Source: an uncultured Pelagibacteraceae bacterium (GTDB lineage Bacteria > Pseudomonadota > Alphaproteobacteria > Pelagibacterales > Pelagibacteraceae). Taken from it: DNA of 19,146 nt. Positions 1 to 11,175 of the stretch are shown piece by piece. The stretch lies in assembly GCA_902633535.1 (NCBI GenBank), contig CACPGM010000006.1:1-19146 (forward strand), given 5' to 3'. Within the stretch, counting starts at the first letter, position 1, and each line of letters opens with the position of its first letter. The notes below the pieces were generated by a model. That model saw only the letters and a program-made list of their open reading frames with translations. It had not been told where the DNA came from and did no database searches. A program made the translations under genes and the position numbers.

Positions 1-759
<759 letters not shown>

Positions 760-816
760 TTATAACTGTATTTTACTAACAAAATGATAAAAATTGCAAT
801 AAATTAATAATTTATT

Positions 817-1779
817 ATGAACAAAATTTTAATTATTGGTGGGGGAGCTATGGGCTCAGCATTTTCAATTCCATGCCTAGAAAACAAAAATAGTGTTATA
901 ATAACAGAGCCTTATAGTAAAAGATTTATAAGAAATTTATCATCAAAAAACAAATTTCATTCAGCTTTAAAGATTAATCTTCCAAAAAAATTAAAATTTC
1001 AAAAATTTTCTAGAGATTTATTAAAGAAAAAGTTTGATTTAATTGTGATAGCATTGAGTCTATCAGGAATTGATTTTATTGGTAAAGAATTAAAAAATCT
1101 TAAATTAAAAACTCCAATTTTAGTTCTTACAAAAGGCCTGAAGTATGAAAAAAAAAATAAGAAAATTTTGACTATTTCTGAACGTTTTAAACAAAGTTAT
1201 AATGTGTCAAATATTTCGATTTTAAAAGGACCTTGTTTAGCTAAAGAACTTGCAAGAAAAAAACAGACAAGCGTTATTGTTGCAAATGAAAATATTAATA
1301 CTGCAAAAAAAATTGGTAAAATGATCTCTACTAATTATTACTTAACAGAATTTTCTAGAGATGTCATAGGAGTAGAAGTTTGTTCTGCAATAAAAAATAT
1401 ATATGCAATGATTATTGGAGCTGGACAAAGTTTAAATGCATCTTCTAATTTGTTTCAAAAATCAGTTTTAGAAATGAATTATTTAACCAAATACTTTAAA
1501 GGTAAAGAAGAAACCACTTTAGGTCTTGCTGGGGTTGGTGACTTATATGTTAGTGCTGCAGGAGGAAGAAACAGTAAAATGGGAGGCTATTTGGGTATGG
1601 GATACACATTTAAAACTGCAAAAAAAAAATTTATGTTAAATGACACTGTTGAAGGTGAGCAGCTTGCAAAAGAAATTGCACCTTTTGTTTTAAAAAAGAT
1701 TAAAAAAAATAAAATTCCTCTTATGAATAATTTATTGAGAACAATAATAAATAATAAGAAACTAAAGATTAAAGTTTAA
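817..1779 (+). CDS. NAD(P)-dependent glycerol-3-phosphate dehydrogenase family protein (GpsA-like)
   Basis: The 320-aa protein has the GpsA order: a Rossmann motif GGGAMG at 8-13, LTKGL with Lys106, a GPCLAKE block at about 138-144 in place of the usual GPSFAxE, Lys193 in AIKN (the usual catalytic lysine), and [11 protein letters not shown] with Asp242 followed by GRN at 250-252. The family reduces dihydroxyacetone phosphate to sn-glycerol 3-phosphate for phospholipid synthesis. The motifs are looser than in housekeeping GpsA (for example [16 protein letters not shown]), so this may be a paralog with another substrate; I leave the symbol empty for that reason. There is no Shine-Dalgarno; the ATG follows an A/T-only leader. 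Its stop codon overlaps that of fhs on the other strand in a shared TTAA. Confidence 0.8.
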   Translation: MNKILIIGGGAMGSAFSIPCLENKNSVIITEPYSKRFIRNLSSKNKFHSALKINLPKKLKFQKFSRDLLKKKFDLIVIALSLSGIDFIGKELKNLKLKTPILVLTKGLKYEKKNKKILTISERFKQSYNVSNISILKGPCLAKELARKKQTSVIVANENINTAKKIGKMISTNYYLTEFSRDVIGVEVCSAIKNIYAMIIGAGQSLNASSNLFQKSVLEMNYLTKYFKGKEETTLGLAGVGDLYVSAAGGRNSKMGGYLGMGYTFKTAKKKFMLNDTVEGEQLAKEIAPFVLKKIKKNKIPLMNNLLRTIINNKKLKIKV

Positions 1780-3458
1780 AATAAACCTTCAATATCACCT
1801 TTATCATTTAACTTAATAGAATCTGCTGCTGGGATTTTAGGTAATCCTGGCATTGTCATTATTTCTCCACATACAACAACTATAAATTCAGCTCCCGAAG
1901 ATAACCTAACTTCTCTTACCGGCAAAACATGTCCTGTAGGTGCACCTTTTAGGTTTGGATCAGTTGAAAAACTATATTGAGTTTTTGCGATACAGACTGG
2001 AAGTTTTCCATAACCTTTTTCTTCAAAATCTTTTAATTGTTGTCTCACTTTAGTATCTGCCACAACCTCACTAGCATGATAGATTTCTAGTGCAATTTTC
2101 TCAATTTTTTTAAATAAGGGCAAGTTATCCTCATATAAGTATTTAAAAGTATTTTTTGTATCTTCACAAATTTCAGCAACGTTTTTTGCTAATTCTTTAG
2201 TTCCTGCACTCCCATTAGACCAATGCGTACATTTTGATGCTTTCACTCCTTGTGTTTTACAAAAATCTAGCAAAGTATTCATCTCTTTATCAGTGTCTGT
2301 AATGAAGTGATTAACCGCTATGGTAACTGGAAGACCAAATTTTCTTATATTATTTATATGTCTTTCCAAATTTACCAATCCTTTTTTCAATGCATCAACA
2401 TTTTCATTTTTTAATTCATCTTTTGAAACTCCACCGTGCATTTTCAAAGCTCTGATTGTAGCAACTATAACTACACAATCTGGTTTAATTCCTGATTTTC
2501 TACATTTAATGTCTAAAAATTTTTCTGCACCAAGATCTGCACCAAACCCAGCTTCTGTTACAACGTAGTCAGCAAGTTTTAAACCAGCTTTAGTAGCAAT
2601 AACTGAATTACAACCATGTGCGATATTAGCAAATGGACCACCATGAATAATTGCAGGATTATTTTCTAGGGTTTGAGTAACATTTGGCCTAATTGCATCT
2701 TTTAATAAAACTGTCATTGGACCATGAGCGTTCAAATCTTTTGCAAGGACAGGTTTTTTTTCTCGAGTATAACCAATTGTAATATTAGCTATCCTATTCT
2801 CTAAATCTTTTAAATCAGTAGCCAAACAAAAAATTGCCATCAATTCTGATGCTACAGTAATATCAAAACTATCTTGCCTAGGATAACCATTTGCAACACC
2901 TCCAAGATCTACAATAATTGACCTTAGTGATCTGTCGTTCATATCCATGACTCTTCTCCAAGAAATTCTTCTTACATCGATATTAAGTTTATTACCCCAA
3001 TAGATATGGTTATCAATTAAAGCTGACAATAAATTATGAGCAGAAGTAATTGCATGAAAATCTCCAGTAAAATGTAAATTAATTTGTTCCATAGGAACTA
3101 CCTGAGCGTAACCACCTCCCGCTGCTCCTCCTTTTAATCCAAACGAGGGACCTAGACTTGGTTCCCTAAGACATACAATAGATTTTTTTCCAATTTTATT
3201 TAAACCATCATTTAAACCCACAGATGTAGTTGTTTTACCTTCTCCAGCAGGAGTTGGAGTAATTGCAGTTACTAAAACTAACTTTCCGTCTTTTTTTTTA
3301 AGAGTGCTCAAATATTCTAAATTGATTTTGGCTATATGTCTTCCCATTGGACTGAAAGCTGAGCTTTCATCTGGGACACTAATTTTAGCCAAAATATCTT
3401 TAATAGGTTCCATTTTAGCTTCTCTAGCTATTTGGATATCTGTTTTTACTTCACTCAT
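1776..3458 (-). CDS. fhs: Formate-tetrahydrofolate ligase (10-formyl-THF synthetase)
   Basis: The 560-aa protein is full length for the family. It carries the ATP-binding P-loop [14 protein letters not shown] at about residues 69-82, then the Gly-rich [21 protein letters not shown] block and [21 protein letters not shown], both hallmark Fhs segments. The enzyme interconverts formate, ATP and THF with 10-formyl-THF, ADP and phosphate. In methylotrophic-type oxidation of methyl groups it can run toward formate and ATP. An AGGA-type ribosome site sits 6 nt upstream of the ATG. It is divergent from soxBDAG across 125 bp, which suggests joint handling of the one-carbon unit that sarcosine oxidase gives to THF. 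Neither folD nor glyA is in the window. Confidence 0.97.
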   Translation of the reverse strand: MSEVKTDIQIAREAKMEPIKDILAKISVPDESSAFSPMGRHIAKINLEYLSTLKKKDGKLVLVTAITPTPAGEGKTTTSVGLNDGLNKIGKKSIVCLREPSLGPSFGLKGGAAGGGYAQVVPMEQINLHFTGDFHAITSAHNLLSALIDNHIYWGNKLNIDVRRISWRRVMDMNDRSLRSIIVDLGGVANGYPRQDSFDITVASELMAIFCLATDLKDLENRIANITIGYTREKKPVLAKDLNAHGPMTVLLKDAIRPNVTQTLENNPAIIHGGPFANIAHGCNSVIATKAGLKLADYVVTEAGFGADLGAEKFLDIKCRKSGIKPDCVVIVATIRALKMHGGVSKDELKNENVDALKKGLVNLERHINNIRKFGLPVTIAVNHFITDTDKEMNTLLDFCKTQGVKASKCTHWSNGSAGTKELAKNVAEICEDTKNTFKYLYEDNLPLFKKIEKIALEIYHASEVVADTKVRQQLKDFEEKGYGKLPVCIAKTQYSFSTDPNLKGAPTGHVLPVREVRLSSGAEFIVVVCGEIMTMPGLPKIPAADSIKLNDKGDIEGLF

Positions 3459-3583
3459 TAAATTCCTTTATAATTATAAAAAGTTGGTCGATTAGTATCT
3501 CTTTTTAGAGCCTTTGGAAATATCTAAAAATTATATATAAAAAAAATATGAACTATTTATATTCATTATTATAAAATTTAATT

Positions 3584-4840
3584 ATGCAAAAATATTCAAT
3601 ATTCAATCTTATTAAAAATGCTATTTCTAATCATGAAAAATGGGATTTAGCTTGGAAAGACCCAACACCTAAAAAAGAATATGATGTAGTAATAATTGGA
3701 GGAGGAGGTCATGGTTTAGCCACTGCATATTATCTTGCAAAAGAACATAACATTACAAATGTAGCCATCATCGAAAAAGGTTGGATTGGTGGAGGAAATG
3801 TAGGCCGTAACACAACAATTATACGGTCAAATTATATGCATGATGACAATGCATTATTTAGCGAATTTGGAATGGATCTATGGAGACGAATGAGTCAGGA
3901 TTTAAATTATAATGTTATGTTTTCTCCCAGAGGAATTATTAATCTTGCTCATTCAGATGCCCAGATGAATGTCTATGCTAGAAGGGGAAATTCAATGAGA
4001 CTGAATGGAATTGATGCAGTTCTTTTGAATAGAGAGCAAGTAAAAGAAATTATTCCCATGGCAGATTTTTCTGAAAATGTCAGGTTTCCAATTTTTGGTG
4101 GTCTTATGCAACCTAATGCGGGAACAGCTAGACATGATGCTGTTGCTTGGGGTTATGCGCGTCAAGCAGACTCAATGGGAGTAGATATAATTCAAAACTG
4201 TGAAGTTACTGGATTTGATGTTTCGGGTGGAAAAATAAAAGGTGTAAGAACATCACGTGGAGACATTAAAGTAAAAAAAATTGGGTTATGTGTTGCTGGC
4301 AGCACAAATATTTTAGCAGAAAAACTCAATATGAGACTACCAATTGAAACTCATCTTTTGCAGGCATGCGTATCTGAACCAGTTAAACCAGTTTTAGATA
4401 GAGTTGTTACTTTTGGTGCAGGACATTTTTATATTAGTCAATCAGATAAAGGTGAAATGGTAATGGGCGGTGATTTAGATGGGTATAACAGTTATGCTCA
4501 AAGAGGCAACCTACCAACTTTACAACATGTTTTAACAGAAGGTATTGCAATGATGCCATTTCTTAGCAAATTAAAAATGCTTAGAACTTGGGGTGGTATA
4601 ATGGACATGTCTATGGATGGGTCTCCAATAATTGATAAAACTCATATTGAAGGTTTGTATTTAAATTGCGGTTGGTGTTATGGTGGATTTAAAGCAACAC
4701 CAGCATCTGGCTGGACATTTGCTCATACTATTGCACAAGATAGAGTTCACGAATTAAATGCTGGATATAATTTAAATAGATTTAATACAGGTCACTTATT
4801 AGATGAAAAAGGACTTGGTACAAAAACTTGGATTTCATAA
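3584..4840 (+). CDS. soxB: Sarcosine oxidase beta subunit
   Basis: The 418-aa flavoprotein has the FAD-binding GGGGHG at 39-44 in VVIIGGGGHGLATAYYLA. RHDAVAWGYAR follows at 183-193; His184 corresponds, from memory of characterised SoxB proteins, to the histidine that carries covalent FMN. Further SoxB blocks are QACVSEPVKP, SQSDKGEMVMGGD, and near the C-terminus GWCYGGFKATPASG. SoxB holds the active site that oxidises the N-methyl of sarcosine. It is the first gene of soxBDAG; its TAA is followed directly by the soxD ATG. The subunits resemble those of N-methylglutamate dehydrogenase (MgdABCD), but no N-methylglutamate synthase or gmaS gene lies alongside, so sarcosine (or dimethylglycine) is the likelier substrate. 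Confidence 0.93.
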   Translation: MQKYSIFNLIKNAISNHEKWDLAWKDPTPKKEYDVVIIGGGGHGLATAYYLAKEHNITNVAIIEKGWIGGGNVGRNTTIIRSNYMHDDNALFSEFGMDLWRRMSQDLNYNVMFSPRGIINLAHSDAQMNVYARRGNSMRLNGIDAVLLNREQVKEIIPMADFSENVRFPIFGGLMQPNAGTARHDAVAWGYARQADSMGVDIIQNCEVTGFDVSGGKIKGVRTSRGDIKVKKIGLCVAGSTNILAEKLNMRLPIETHLLQACVSEPVKPVLDRVVTFGAGHFYISQSDKGEMVMGGDLDGYNSYAQRGNLPTLQHVLTEGIAMMPFLSKLKMLRTWGGIMDMSMDGSPIIDKTHIEGLYLNCGWCYGGFKATPASGWTFAHTIAQDRVHELNAGYNLNRFNTGHLLDEKGLGTKTWIS

Positions 4841-5110
4841 ATGCTTTATATTAAATGTCCACATTGTGGATGGAGATCACAAAATGAGTTTTCTTACGGT
4901 GGAGATGCTACAGTCAAAAGACCTGAATTAGGCAAAGAAGTTTCAGATCAAGAATGGGATAACTTTGTCTACAATAGAAAAAGTTTAAGAGGAAAACATT
5001 GGGAGTTATGGCAACACTTGTCAGGTTGTAGACAATGGATAAAAGTAGAAAGAGATACAGCAACACATGAAATTTTTAACACTCTTAAAGCAAGTGAGGA
5101 AATTTCATAA
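4841..5110 (+). CDS. soxD: Sarcosine oxidase delta subunit (zinc-binding)
   Basis: At 89 aa this matches SoxD in size. The zinc site is complete: Cys6 and Cys9 in CPHCGWR, and His59 and Cys63 in WQHLSGCRQW, the same ligand spacing I recall for structurally known SoxD. YGGDATVKRPELG and the RDTATHEI segment near the C-terminus are further family marks. It is a small structural subunit of the heterotetramer. The ATG abuts the soxB stop and the TAA shares its last A with the soxA ATG (TAATG), so translation is probably coupled. Confidence 0.93.
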   Translation: MLYIKCPHCGWRSQNEFSYGGDATVKRPELGKEVSDQEWDNFVYNRKSLRGKHWELWQHLSGCRQWIKVERDTATHEIFNTLKASEEIS

Positions 5111-8106
5111 TGACACAAAGTTTCAGATTAGAAAATATTGGACTAATTAATAGAAATAAAAAAATTTCTTTTAAGTTTAATGGAAAAAATTACCATGGTT
5201 ACGAGGGAGACACCTTGGCATCAGCGCTAATTGCAAATGGAGTTCATTTAGTTGGGAGAAGTTTTAAGTATCATAGACCAAGAGGTTTTTTTGGAGCAGG
5301 CGTTGATGAACCATATGCAATTGTCCAATTATATAGAAATGGCGAAACTGAACCAAACGTAAAAGCTACAGAACAAGAACTTTTTGAAGATTTGGAGGCA
5401 ACCAGCGTTAACTGTTGGCCTAGTGTGAACTTCGATATTGGTGCTATAAATAATTTCTTAAAGATATTTCTTCCCGCAGGATTTTATTACAAAACTTTTA
5501 TGTGGCCAAAAAGCTTCTGGTATAAAGTTTATGAACCATTTATCAGAAAAGCAGCTGGTCTTGGGGTTGCGTCCATAAAACATGACAAAGAAAGATATGA
5601 ACATAAGTATGAATATTGTGATTTATTAATTGCTGGATCTGGACCATCTGGATTGGCAAGTGCTTATGCTGCCGCTAAGAATGGTGCTAGAGTAATCTTG
5701 GCTGAAGATAAATCCAGATTTGGAGGAACGCTATTAACTAGTGAAGTGAATATAGGTAATCAATCAGGTAAAGAATGGGCAGATGGAATTATTTCTGAAC
5801 TTAAAGAAATGCCTAATGTTACAATTAAAAATAGATCACAAGTTTTTGGTTATTATGATCATAATATGTTGGTGATGTCTGAGAGAATAAGTGATCACTT
5901 ACCAAAAACTAAAAAATTTCATCCAAAACAAAGACTGTGGTACATAAGAGCAAAAGAAGTTTTAATTGCCTCAGGTTCAATCGAGAGACCAATTGTATTT
6001 GGTAATAATGATACACCAGGAGTTATGCTTTCATCCGCTGCAAAAGAATATCTTAAAGTTTATGGAGTATTAGTTGGAAAAAATCCATTAATATTTACAA
6101 ATAATGATAGCGGCTATGAAACAGCAATCGAATTTAAAATAAATGGTGTTGACCCTGTTATTTTAGACACTAGAAAAAATCCAAAATCTGAAATAGTGGA
6201 TGAAGCAGTAAATTTAGGAATAAATATAAAATTTTCTTATGTAGTGGTAGCTGCTAAAGGATATAAAAAAGTAAAATCAGCAGATATTGCAAAAATTTCT
6301 GATGATAAAGAGCAACTTGGTAAAATAGAAAATATAAAATGTGATTGTATTTGTGTATCTGGTTTTTGGACTCCAACAATTCATTTAGCTTCACAATCAG
6401 GAAACAAAACAAAATTTAAAGAGGATATAGATGCATTTGTTCCTGGAACTTCAAAACAAAATGAAACAACTTTAGGAGCTGCAAATGGATCGTATACTTT
6501 AGATGAAACTTTAAAAAGTTCATTTGAAACTGGTCATAAACTATCAAAAGAAATTACTAATAATAATAATAAAATTTCTTTCCCTAATGTTATTGAAAAA
6601 AAATCAACAACACATGATAAGTTTTGGTGCGTACCATTACCTGAGGGAAAAAATTATAAAAGATTTTTAGATTTTCAAAATGATGTTGCAGTTTCAGACA
6701 TAGAAATAGCTTTAAAGGAAGGATATCGATCGATAGAACATGTTAAGCGATATACCACTCTTGGAATGGCGACTGATCAAGGTAAAACGAGTAATCTTAA
6801 TGGTTTACAATTAGTATCAAAAATAGAAAACAAAGTAGTACCAGCCGTAGGTCACACAACTTTTAGACCTCCATATACTCCAGTTTCAATAGGTGCAATT
6901 GTTGGAAGAGAAGTTGGCAAACATTCGAAACCAACACGAAAATCACCAATGCACGAATGGCATAAAAAAAATAATGCAATTTTTGTTGATGCAGGTGTTT
7001 GGTTAAGGCCTAGATACTACAAACAAGATAATGAAAATTTATTTGAAGGATCAAAAAGAGAAGCAAAAAATGTAAGAACAAATGTTGGTGTTTGTGATGT
7101 AACTACATTAGGAAAAATAGACATTAAAGGTCCAGATGCAGTGGAATTACTTAATAGAGTTTATACCAATGCATGGTTAAAGTTACCAGTGGGTAAAGCA
7201 AGATATGGTGTAATGTTGAGAGAAGATGGAATTGTTATGGATGATGGAACAACCACAAGAATTTCTGAAAATCATTATCATATGACTACTACCACTGCGC
7301 AAGCTGCAAACGTCCTTTCACATTTAGAATATTATTTACAACTAGTTTGGCCAGAGTTGAATGTAAATGTAGTTTCAACAACAGAACAATGGGCAGGGGC
7401 AGCAATAGCTGGACCAAAATCAAGAGTTTTACTGCAAAAACTATTTCCAAACTCTGATGTATCAAATGAGGGTTTACCTTTTATGGGTTATACGGAAGGA
7501 GATTTGTTTGGAGTTAAGGCAAGAATTTTTAGAATCTCGTTTTCAGGTGAGCTAGCATATGAAGTGAATGTTGAGTCAAATAATGGAAACTTTATGTGGG
7601 AAAAAATTATACAATTGGGTCAAGAATTTAAAATTCAACCATATGGAACAGAGGCATTATCAACACTAAGAATTGAGATGGGACACGTAGCAGGATCAGA
7701 GCTTGATGGTAGAACAATTCCTTATGATAATTCTCTAGAAGGTTTACTAAGTAAAAAGAAAGATTTTATTGGTAAAAGATCTTTAACTAGAAAGGCATTT
7801 ACAGCTGATGATAGGCAAAAAGTTGTAGGAGTTATTCCTTTAGACAAAAAAACAAGTATTCCAGAGGGATCTCATTTAGTTAAAGACTCAGATGCACCGT
7901 TACCAAATCCAAAATTAGGTTATATTTCAGCATCTTGTTGGAGTGTTGAGCATGATAATCCTTTTTCATTAGCAATATTAAAAGATGGAAAAAACATGAT
8001 TGGTGAAAAATTGTTTGTGATGTCTCCACTTAAAAATAAAGTGATTCCTGTTGAAATAGTTTCTTCACATTATGTTGATCCAAAAGGTGAAAGGGTTAGA
8101 TCATGA
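5110..8106 (+). CDS. soxA: Sarcosine oxidase alpha subunit with C-terminal THF-binding GcvT domain
   Basis: The 998-aa protein is full length for SoxA. Residues about 1-95 form the 2Fe-2S-ferredoxin-like N-terminal domain ([34 protein letters not shown]) without cluster cysteines, as is usual for SoxA. A dinucleotide-binding domain starts at about 171 with [15 protein letters not shown] GcvT-type aminomethyltransferase domain covers roughly 610-995, including [40 protein letters not shown] and [11 protein letters not shown]. In the complex this domain receives the methylene group from the SoxB active site and makes 5,10-methylene-THF. It overlaps soxD by 1 nt and soxG by 4 nt (ATGA). MgdC of N-methylglutamate dehydrogenase is similar and cannot be excluded by sequence alone. 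Confidence 0.94.
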   Translation: MTQSFRLENIGLINRNKKISFKFNGKNYHGYEGDTLASALIANGVHLVGRSFKYHRPRGFFGAGVDEPYAIVQLYRNGETEPNVKATEQELFEDLEATSVNCWPSVNFDIGAINNFLKIFLPAGFYYKTFMWPKSFWYKVYEPFIRKAAGLGVASIKHDKERYEHKYEYCDLLIAGSGPSGLASAYAAAKNGARVILAEDKSRFGGTLLTSEVNIGNQSGKEWADGIISELKEMPNVTIKNRSQVFGYYDHNMLVMSERISDHLPKTKKFHPKQRLWYIRAKEVLIASGSIERPIVFGNNDTPGVMLSSAAKEYLKVYGVLVGKNPLIFTNNDSGYETAIEFKINGVDPVILDTRKNPKSEIVDEAVNLGINIKFSYVVVAAKGYKKVKSADIAKISDDKEQLGKIENIKCDCICVSGFWTPTIHLASQSGNKTKFKEDIDAFVPGTSKQNETTLGAANGSYTLDETLKSSFETGHKLSKEITNNNNKISFPNVIEKKSTTHDKFWCVPLPEGKNYKRFLDFQNDVAVSDIEIALKEGYRSIEHVKRYTTLGMATDQGKTSNLNGLQLVSKIENKVVPAVGHTTFRPPYTPVSIGAIVGREVGKHSKPTRKSPMHEWHKKNNAIFVDAGVWLRPRYYKQDNENLFEGSKREAKNVRTNVGVCDVTTLGKIDIKGPDAVELLNRVYTNAWLKLPVGKARYGVMLREDGIVMDDGTTTRISENHYHMTTTTAQAANVLSHLEYYLQLVWPELNVNVVSTTEQWAGAAIAGPKSRVLLQKLFPNSDVSNEGLPFMGYTEGDLFGVKARIFRISFSGELAYEVNVESNNGNFMWEKIIQLGQEFKIQPYGTEALSTLRIEMGHVAGSELDGRTIPYDNSLEGLLSKKKDFIGKRSLTRKAFTADDRQKVVGVIPLDKKTSIPEGSHLVKDSDAPLPNPKLGYISASCWSVEHDNPFSLAILKDGKNMIGEKLFVMSPLKNKVIPVEIVSSHYVDPKGERVRS

Positions 8107-8690
8107 GTTTAATATCTGCTTTAGCAAATGTTCATTCAACAGGACAATTTGGCGATCATGAAGATAAAGATGAAAATAATCTTTTAAAAATTTCAGAAAT
8201 AAAAAATTTACTAATTGTTCAAATAGTTCAATATAAAAATTCTTCTGTTTCTATTGAAAGTATTGATATTGATGGCCTTAGATTAAAAGATGAATCGTTA
8301 CGAGTGGTAAGTGATAATGATACAAGAATATTGTGGAATGGACCAAAAAATTGGCTTCTAGTTTCAACAAAAAAAGATTTATTTAAAAATATTTCACAAA
8401 AATTTCAAGAAAAAGATTTTGCTGTAACAGACTTGTCACATTCAAGAGCTATAATTCAAATAGAAGGACAAGAAGTAAAAGAAATTTTAAAGAAAGGGTG
8501 TCCTTTTAATTTTAATACTTTAGAAAAAAATAATTCAATAAATTCCAGCTATAATGGAATAGCTTTCACTGTTGATATGCTGAATGACAATCCTGTTAAG
8601 GTAAGATTATTTGCTCTTAGAAGTTTTGGAGAATCTTTGTATCACTCTATTACAGATGCATCTTTAGAATTTGGCTTTAAATCATTATAA
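8103..8690 (+). CDS. soxG: Sarcosine oxidase gamma subunit
   Basis: The 195-aa protein ends the operon and starts inside the soxA stop (ATGA overlap). It shows the weakly conserved SoxG pattern: [18 protein letters not shown] in the middle, [30 protein letters not shown], and a C-terminal [23 protein letters not shown]. SoxG is the small GcvT-N-like subunit of heterotetrameric sarcosine oxidase. The stop is only 6 nt from the stop of the convergent transporter gene, so no intrinsic terminator fits between them. Confidence 0.9.
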   Translation: MSLISALANVHSTGQFGDHEDKDENNLLKISEIKNLLIVQIVQYKNSSVSIESIDIDGLRLKDESLRVVSDNDTRILWNGPKNWLLVSTKKDLFKNISQKFQEKDFAVTDLSHSRAIIQIEGQEVKEILKKGCPFNFNTLEKNNSINSSYNGIAFTVDMLNDNPVKVRLFALRSFGESLYHSITDASLEFGFKSL

Positions 8691-8696
8691 ATATTT

Positions 8697-9545
8697 TTAA
8701 TCACGTGTAGCGATATACACACCTATTGTGGTTATAATAAAACCTAAAAGATCTAAATTACTTAAATTTTCATTTAAAAAAAGCCAAGCCATAAATGCTG
8801 ATGTGGCAGGAATTAAAAAAAATATAGAAACAGTTTTGCTTGCCGAGTTATTTTTTATCAAATACATCAATATTGTAAAAGCACCAAAAGATACTAAAAA
8901 AATTTGATGGCTCATTGCAATAATAAATGTTTGTGTAAAATCAATATATGGTTTGGCAAAAATAATTATGACAATAATATGAAATGTTACTCCTCCTAGA
9001 GCTTGATACATATTACTTATTGATAACGGTAAGTTATTACTTAGTTTTTTTTGCCAAATAGTTGATGATGTAATTGCAATTAAAGCTATTATAGTTGCAA
9101 CCAAACCAATCAACGGAATATCTGAACCAATATCATAACCAAGAACTAAAGCTGCACCAAAAAAACCTAATAAAACACCAATCCATTGTTTTCTGCTTAC
9201 TTTTTCATTTAATATTGGTCCACTTAAGGCATTGGTTAGAATTGGTTGAAGAGTAACAATAAGTGCTGCAATTCCAGTGGGCATGCCTTTTGAAATTGAA
9301 AAGAAAACTCCACCCAAATAAAGTCCATGAAAAAGAACACCGCTAAAAAAAGATTCTATAAAATTTTTTCTGTTAACTAAAATTTTCTGTCTTGTATAAA
9401 GAGAAAATATAAAAAATCCTAATGTTACGATAGAAAATCTAAAAGCAAGAGCTGAAAAAGGATCACTATTATCAATCAAAGGCTTGGTTGTTATGAAAGC
9501 CGAAGACCATAGAAGAACAAATACAATAGGAAATATTCTGACCAT
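8697..9545 (-). CDS. DMT-superfamily (EamA) transporter
   Basis: The 282-aa protein is almost entirely hydrophobic and fits ten membrane helices in two EamA repeats. It opens with FPIVFVLLWSSAFITTKPLI, the usual EamA start. The second repeat begins near residue 144 and ends with AFMAWLFLNENLSNLDLLGFIITTIGVY, a standard EamA C-terminal signature. Such carriers export or import amino acids, nucleobases or other small metabolites across the inner membrane; the substrate cannot be read from sequence. It lies tail to tail with soxG and is not part of that operon. A link to methylated amines is only a guess from location. Confidence 0.88.
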   Translation of the reverse strand: MVRIFPIVFVLLWSSAFITTKPLIDNSDPFSALAFRFSIVTLGFFIFSLYTRQKILVNRKNFIESFFSGVLFHGLYLGGVFFSISKGMPTGIAALIVTLQPILTNALSGPILNEKVSRKQWIGVLLGFFGAALVLGYDIGSDIPLIGLVATIIALIAITSSTIWQKKLSNNLPLSISNMYQALGGVTFHIIVIIIFAKPYIDFTQTFIIAMSHQIFLVSFGAFTILMYLIKNNSASKTVSIFFLIPATSAFMAWLFLNENLSNLDLLGFIITTIGVYIATRD

Positions 9546-9632
9546 TTCAGGTTTTATAATGCATTTTTGCTTACATAAGATTGTTTAATTTAGTTAAATT
9601 TGTTTATGAAAATAGGCTTTTTTTATTCTACC

Positions 9633-9660
9633 TTGAGTTGTATCACAAAATGTATAAGAT
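9633..9660 (+). promoter_or_regulatory. Candidate promoter of the lipoprotein gene
   Basis: TTGAGT at 9633-9638 is followed after 16 bp by TAAGAT at 9655-9660, the last two-thirds of a TATAAGAT run. Transcription would begin a few bases before the ATG at 9672, giving a near-leaderless message. It also argues against the longer start at 9600. This is pattern matching in AT-rich DNA. Confidence 0.35.
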
Positions 9661-9671
9661 TCTTATCAACT

Positions 9672-9992
9672 ATGATTAATAAAAAAATTGTTTTTGGATT
9701 ATTAATTTTATGTTCTCTTGGTGCGTGTACATCGCCCACGGCCATGCTTGGTCCTGCATACACTTTATCGTCGACTGGAAACATTGCTCAAACTGGATTG
9801 TCTTACGGATCAAATAAATTTATAACATATTATACTGGAAGAACTCCTATTCAAAATTTAGAAGAAATTACAACTAAAAGTTTAACAACAAAAAACTTTC
9901 AAAGACAAACTCTAGAAAGTGAAGATTTTTATCAATTAGTTAAATATAAAATTGAGAAGAACAAGGGTAAAATCAAATTATCTAATCAATAA
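9672..9992 (+). CDS. Small lipoprotein of unknown function
   Basis: Starting at ATG 9672 gives a 106-aa protein with a classic lipoprotein signal: MINKK, a hydrophobic stretch VFGLLILCSL, and a lipobox LGAC with the modified Cys at residue 19. The open frame extends up to ATG 9600, but that would place 24 extra residues before the signal peptide, so the internal start is preferred. The mature part starts TSPTAMLGPAYTLSSTGNIAQTGLSYGSN, rich in Ser/Gly/Thr, and ends with a Lys-rich tail. I do not recognise a functional domain. It should be anchored in the outer membrane or on the periplasmic face of the inner membrane. Its 3' end overlaps the convergent 145-aa gene by 11 bp. Confidence 0.75.
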   Translation: MINKKIVFGLLILCSLGACTSPTAMLGPAYTLSSTGNIAQTGLSYGSNKFITYYTGRTPIQNLEEITTKSLTTKNFQRQTLESEDFYQLVKYKIEKNKGKIKLSNQ

Positions 9993-10419
9993 TATTCAAA
10001 ACCAACAAGTTTTTTTGCTTGGTTTCTTTACACCATAATTCATAGCTTTCACACATTCTCCATAAATGATCAAATGCCCGTTGTGAAAGTTCAAGTGGAA
10101 AATGACTTTTTGCGTAATATAAGTCTGGAAATTGAATTAATTGTTTAATTGTAACATCTTTTTGAATTTGAAGTAATCTAATTGTTTCTTCTGGTATCTT
10201 TTTTTTAGTTTTTGAATCTATAAAATTATTTTTACTTAATTTGTTAATAAGCTCTTCATGAAATTTACCACTACTTATCTTTTTGTAAGTTTCAGTACCA
10301 ATAAAAGTTTCAATAGCATTGATATTGGAAAGCTCCGGACTCGTCTTTTTAATTTTACATATTTTAGAATATATTAATTCAGCAACCAATAAAACATAAG
10401 GTTTCTCATTTGTATTCAT
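9982..10419 (-). CDS. Hypothetical protein, 145 aa
   Basis: I do not recognise this family. The protein is soluble-looking, with no signal peptide or membrane segment, and is rich in Lys and Glu. It appears mostly helical. The most distinctive region is near the C-terminus, where LSQRAFDHLWRMCESYELWC clusters aromatic residues and two cysteines. It starts 3 nt after the racemase stop and is therefore the last gene of the cupin-racemase-hypothetical group. The stop is TAG, and the 3' end overlaps the lipoprotein gene on the opposite strand by 11 bp. Reading frame, composition and codon use match the neighbours, which supports a real gene. Confidence 0.7.
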   Translation of the reverse strand: MNTNEKPYVLLVAELIYSKICKIKKTSPELSNINAIETFIGTETYKKISSGKFHEELINKLSKNNFIDSKTKKKIPEETIRLLQIQKDVTIKQLIQFPDLYYAKSHFPLELSQRAFDHLWRMCESYELWCKETKQKNLLVLNIID

Positions 10420-10422
10420 GAA

Positions 10423-11169
10423 CTATTTTTTGTATTTTCTCATTGCTGCATTAGCTAAAATGAGATTTGGATCTAAAAAAATTTTCGATGATTTAATTGT
10501 TTTAAATGATTTGAAAGCAAATATAGCTATTGGTAACTCTGTACATCCAAGAATAATTTTCTTGCATTTATTTTTAAGAAGATAATTAATTGCTGGTTTG
10601 ATAATTTTATTTGCTTCTTTTACTTTTCCCATCTTAACAAGTTTAATAGCTTTATTGACATAATTCTTTTGATAAATTTCATTTGGATATACTAAGTTAT
10701 AATTTTTATCAAAAAATTTATTATAAACACCAGTTTTTATAGTTCCTTCAGTAGCAAGTAATCCTATATATGAATTTTTTTTACATTTTTTAACAGTGTA
10801 ATTTAAAACTTCTCTAGGCATATTAATTATAGGTAAATTAATTTTTTTTTGCAAGTCACTATACCAGTAATGAGCAGTGTTACATGGAATAACAATAAAT
10901 TTACATTTGCTTTTTTCAAGTAATCGACAACCCTTTAATAAACTTTTTAAAACTAAAAGATATTTTTTTTTATTTACTTTATTTGAAGCATGATTAGATA
11001 AATTTTTAGTTTGAACCCCTATAGACTCTGGTCTTCCAGGAATATTTGATTTATTGTAAAGTACAAATAATGGATATTCTTGATCAATTTTACCTCTATA
11101 TAAAATTGCAAGTTTATTACAAAAATCAAGACCAGCCTGTGTTCCCATTCCCCCTAAAATACCTATCAT
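10423..11169 (-). CDS. Aspartate/glutamate racemase family protein
   Basis: The 248-aa protein begins MIGILGGMGTQAGLDFCNKL, the usual opening of the Asp/Glu racemase family. The two catalytic cysteines are present: Cys96 in IPCNTAHYWY and Cys209 in LGCTELPI. The family is PLP-independent and moves the alpha proton with this cysteine pair. The closest type is aspartate racemase (RacD/YgeA) rather than the MurI of cell-wall synthesis, but specificity cannot be settled here. It lies 6 nt after the cupin gene and 3 nt before the 145-aa gene, so the three are probably cotranscribed. D-amino acid use or broad-specificity racemisation are both possible. Confidence 0.88.
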   Translation of the reverse strand: MIGILGGMGTQAGLDFCNKLAILYRGKIDQEYPLFVLYNKSNIPGRPESIGVQTKNLSNHASNKVNKKKYLLVLKSLLKGCRLLEKSKCKFIVIPCNTAHYWYSDLQKKINLPIINMPREVLNYTVKKCKKNSYIGLLATEGTIKTGVYNKFFDKNYNLVYPNEIYQKNYVNKAIKLVKMGKVKEANKIIKPAINYLLKNKCKKIILGCTELPIAIFAFKSFKTIKSSKIFLDPNLILANAAMRKYKK

Positions 11170-11175
11170 AAATTT

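Noticed and set aside
2320..2568. 82-codon open frame on the plus strand inside fhs
   Set aside because: It is antisense to a clear, conserved enzyme and shows no domain or ribosome site.
3304..3495. 63-codon open frame antisense to the fhs start
   Set aside because: Its hydrophobic look comes from the complement of fhs codons; it has no independent support.
3459..3583. Possible riboswitch in the fhs/soxB divergent gap
   Set aside because: I looked for glycine- or SAM-type conserved cores and saw only a 4-bp CTCT/AGAG hairpin in AT-rich DNA; promoters for both genes must lie here but none could be fixed.
3584..8690. N-methylglutamate dehydrogenase (mgdABCD) instead of sarcosine oxidase
   Set aside because: The subunits are homologous, but N-methylglutamate synthase and gmaS genes, the usual partners, are not next to them; kept only as an alternative.
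9999..10025. Hairpin AAACCAA/TTGGTTT just after the lipoprotein stop, possible terminator
   Set aside because: The stem is AT-rich with a 13-nt loop and no U-run after it, and it sits within the coding end of the opposite gene.
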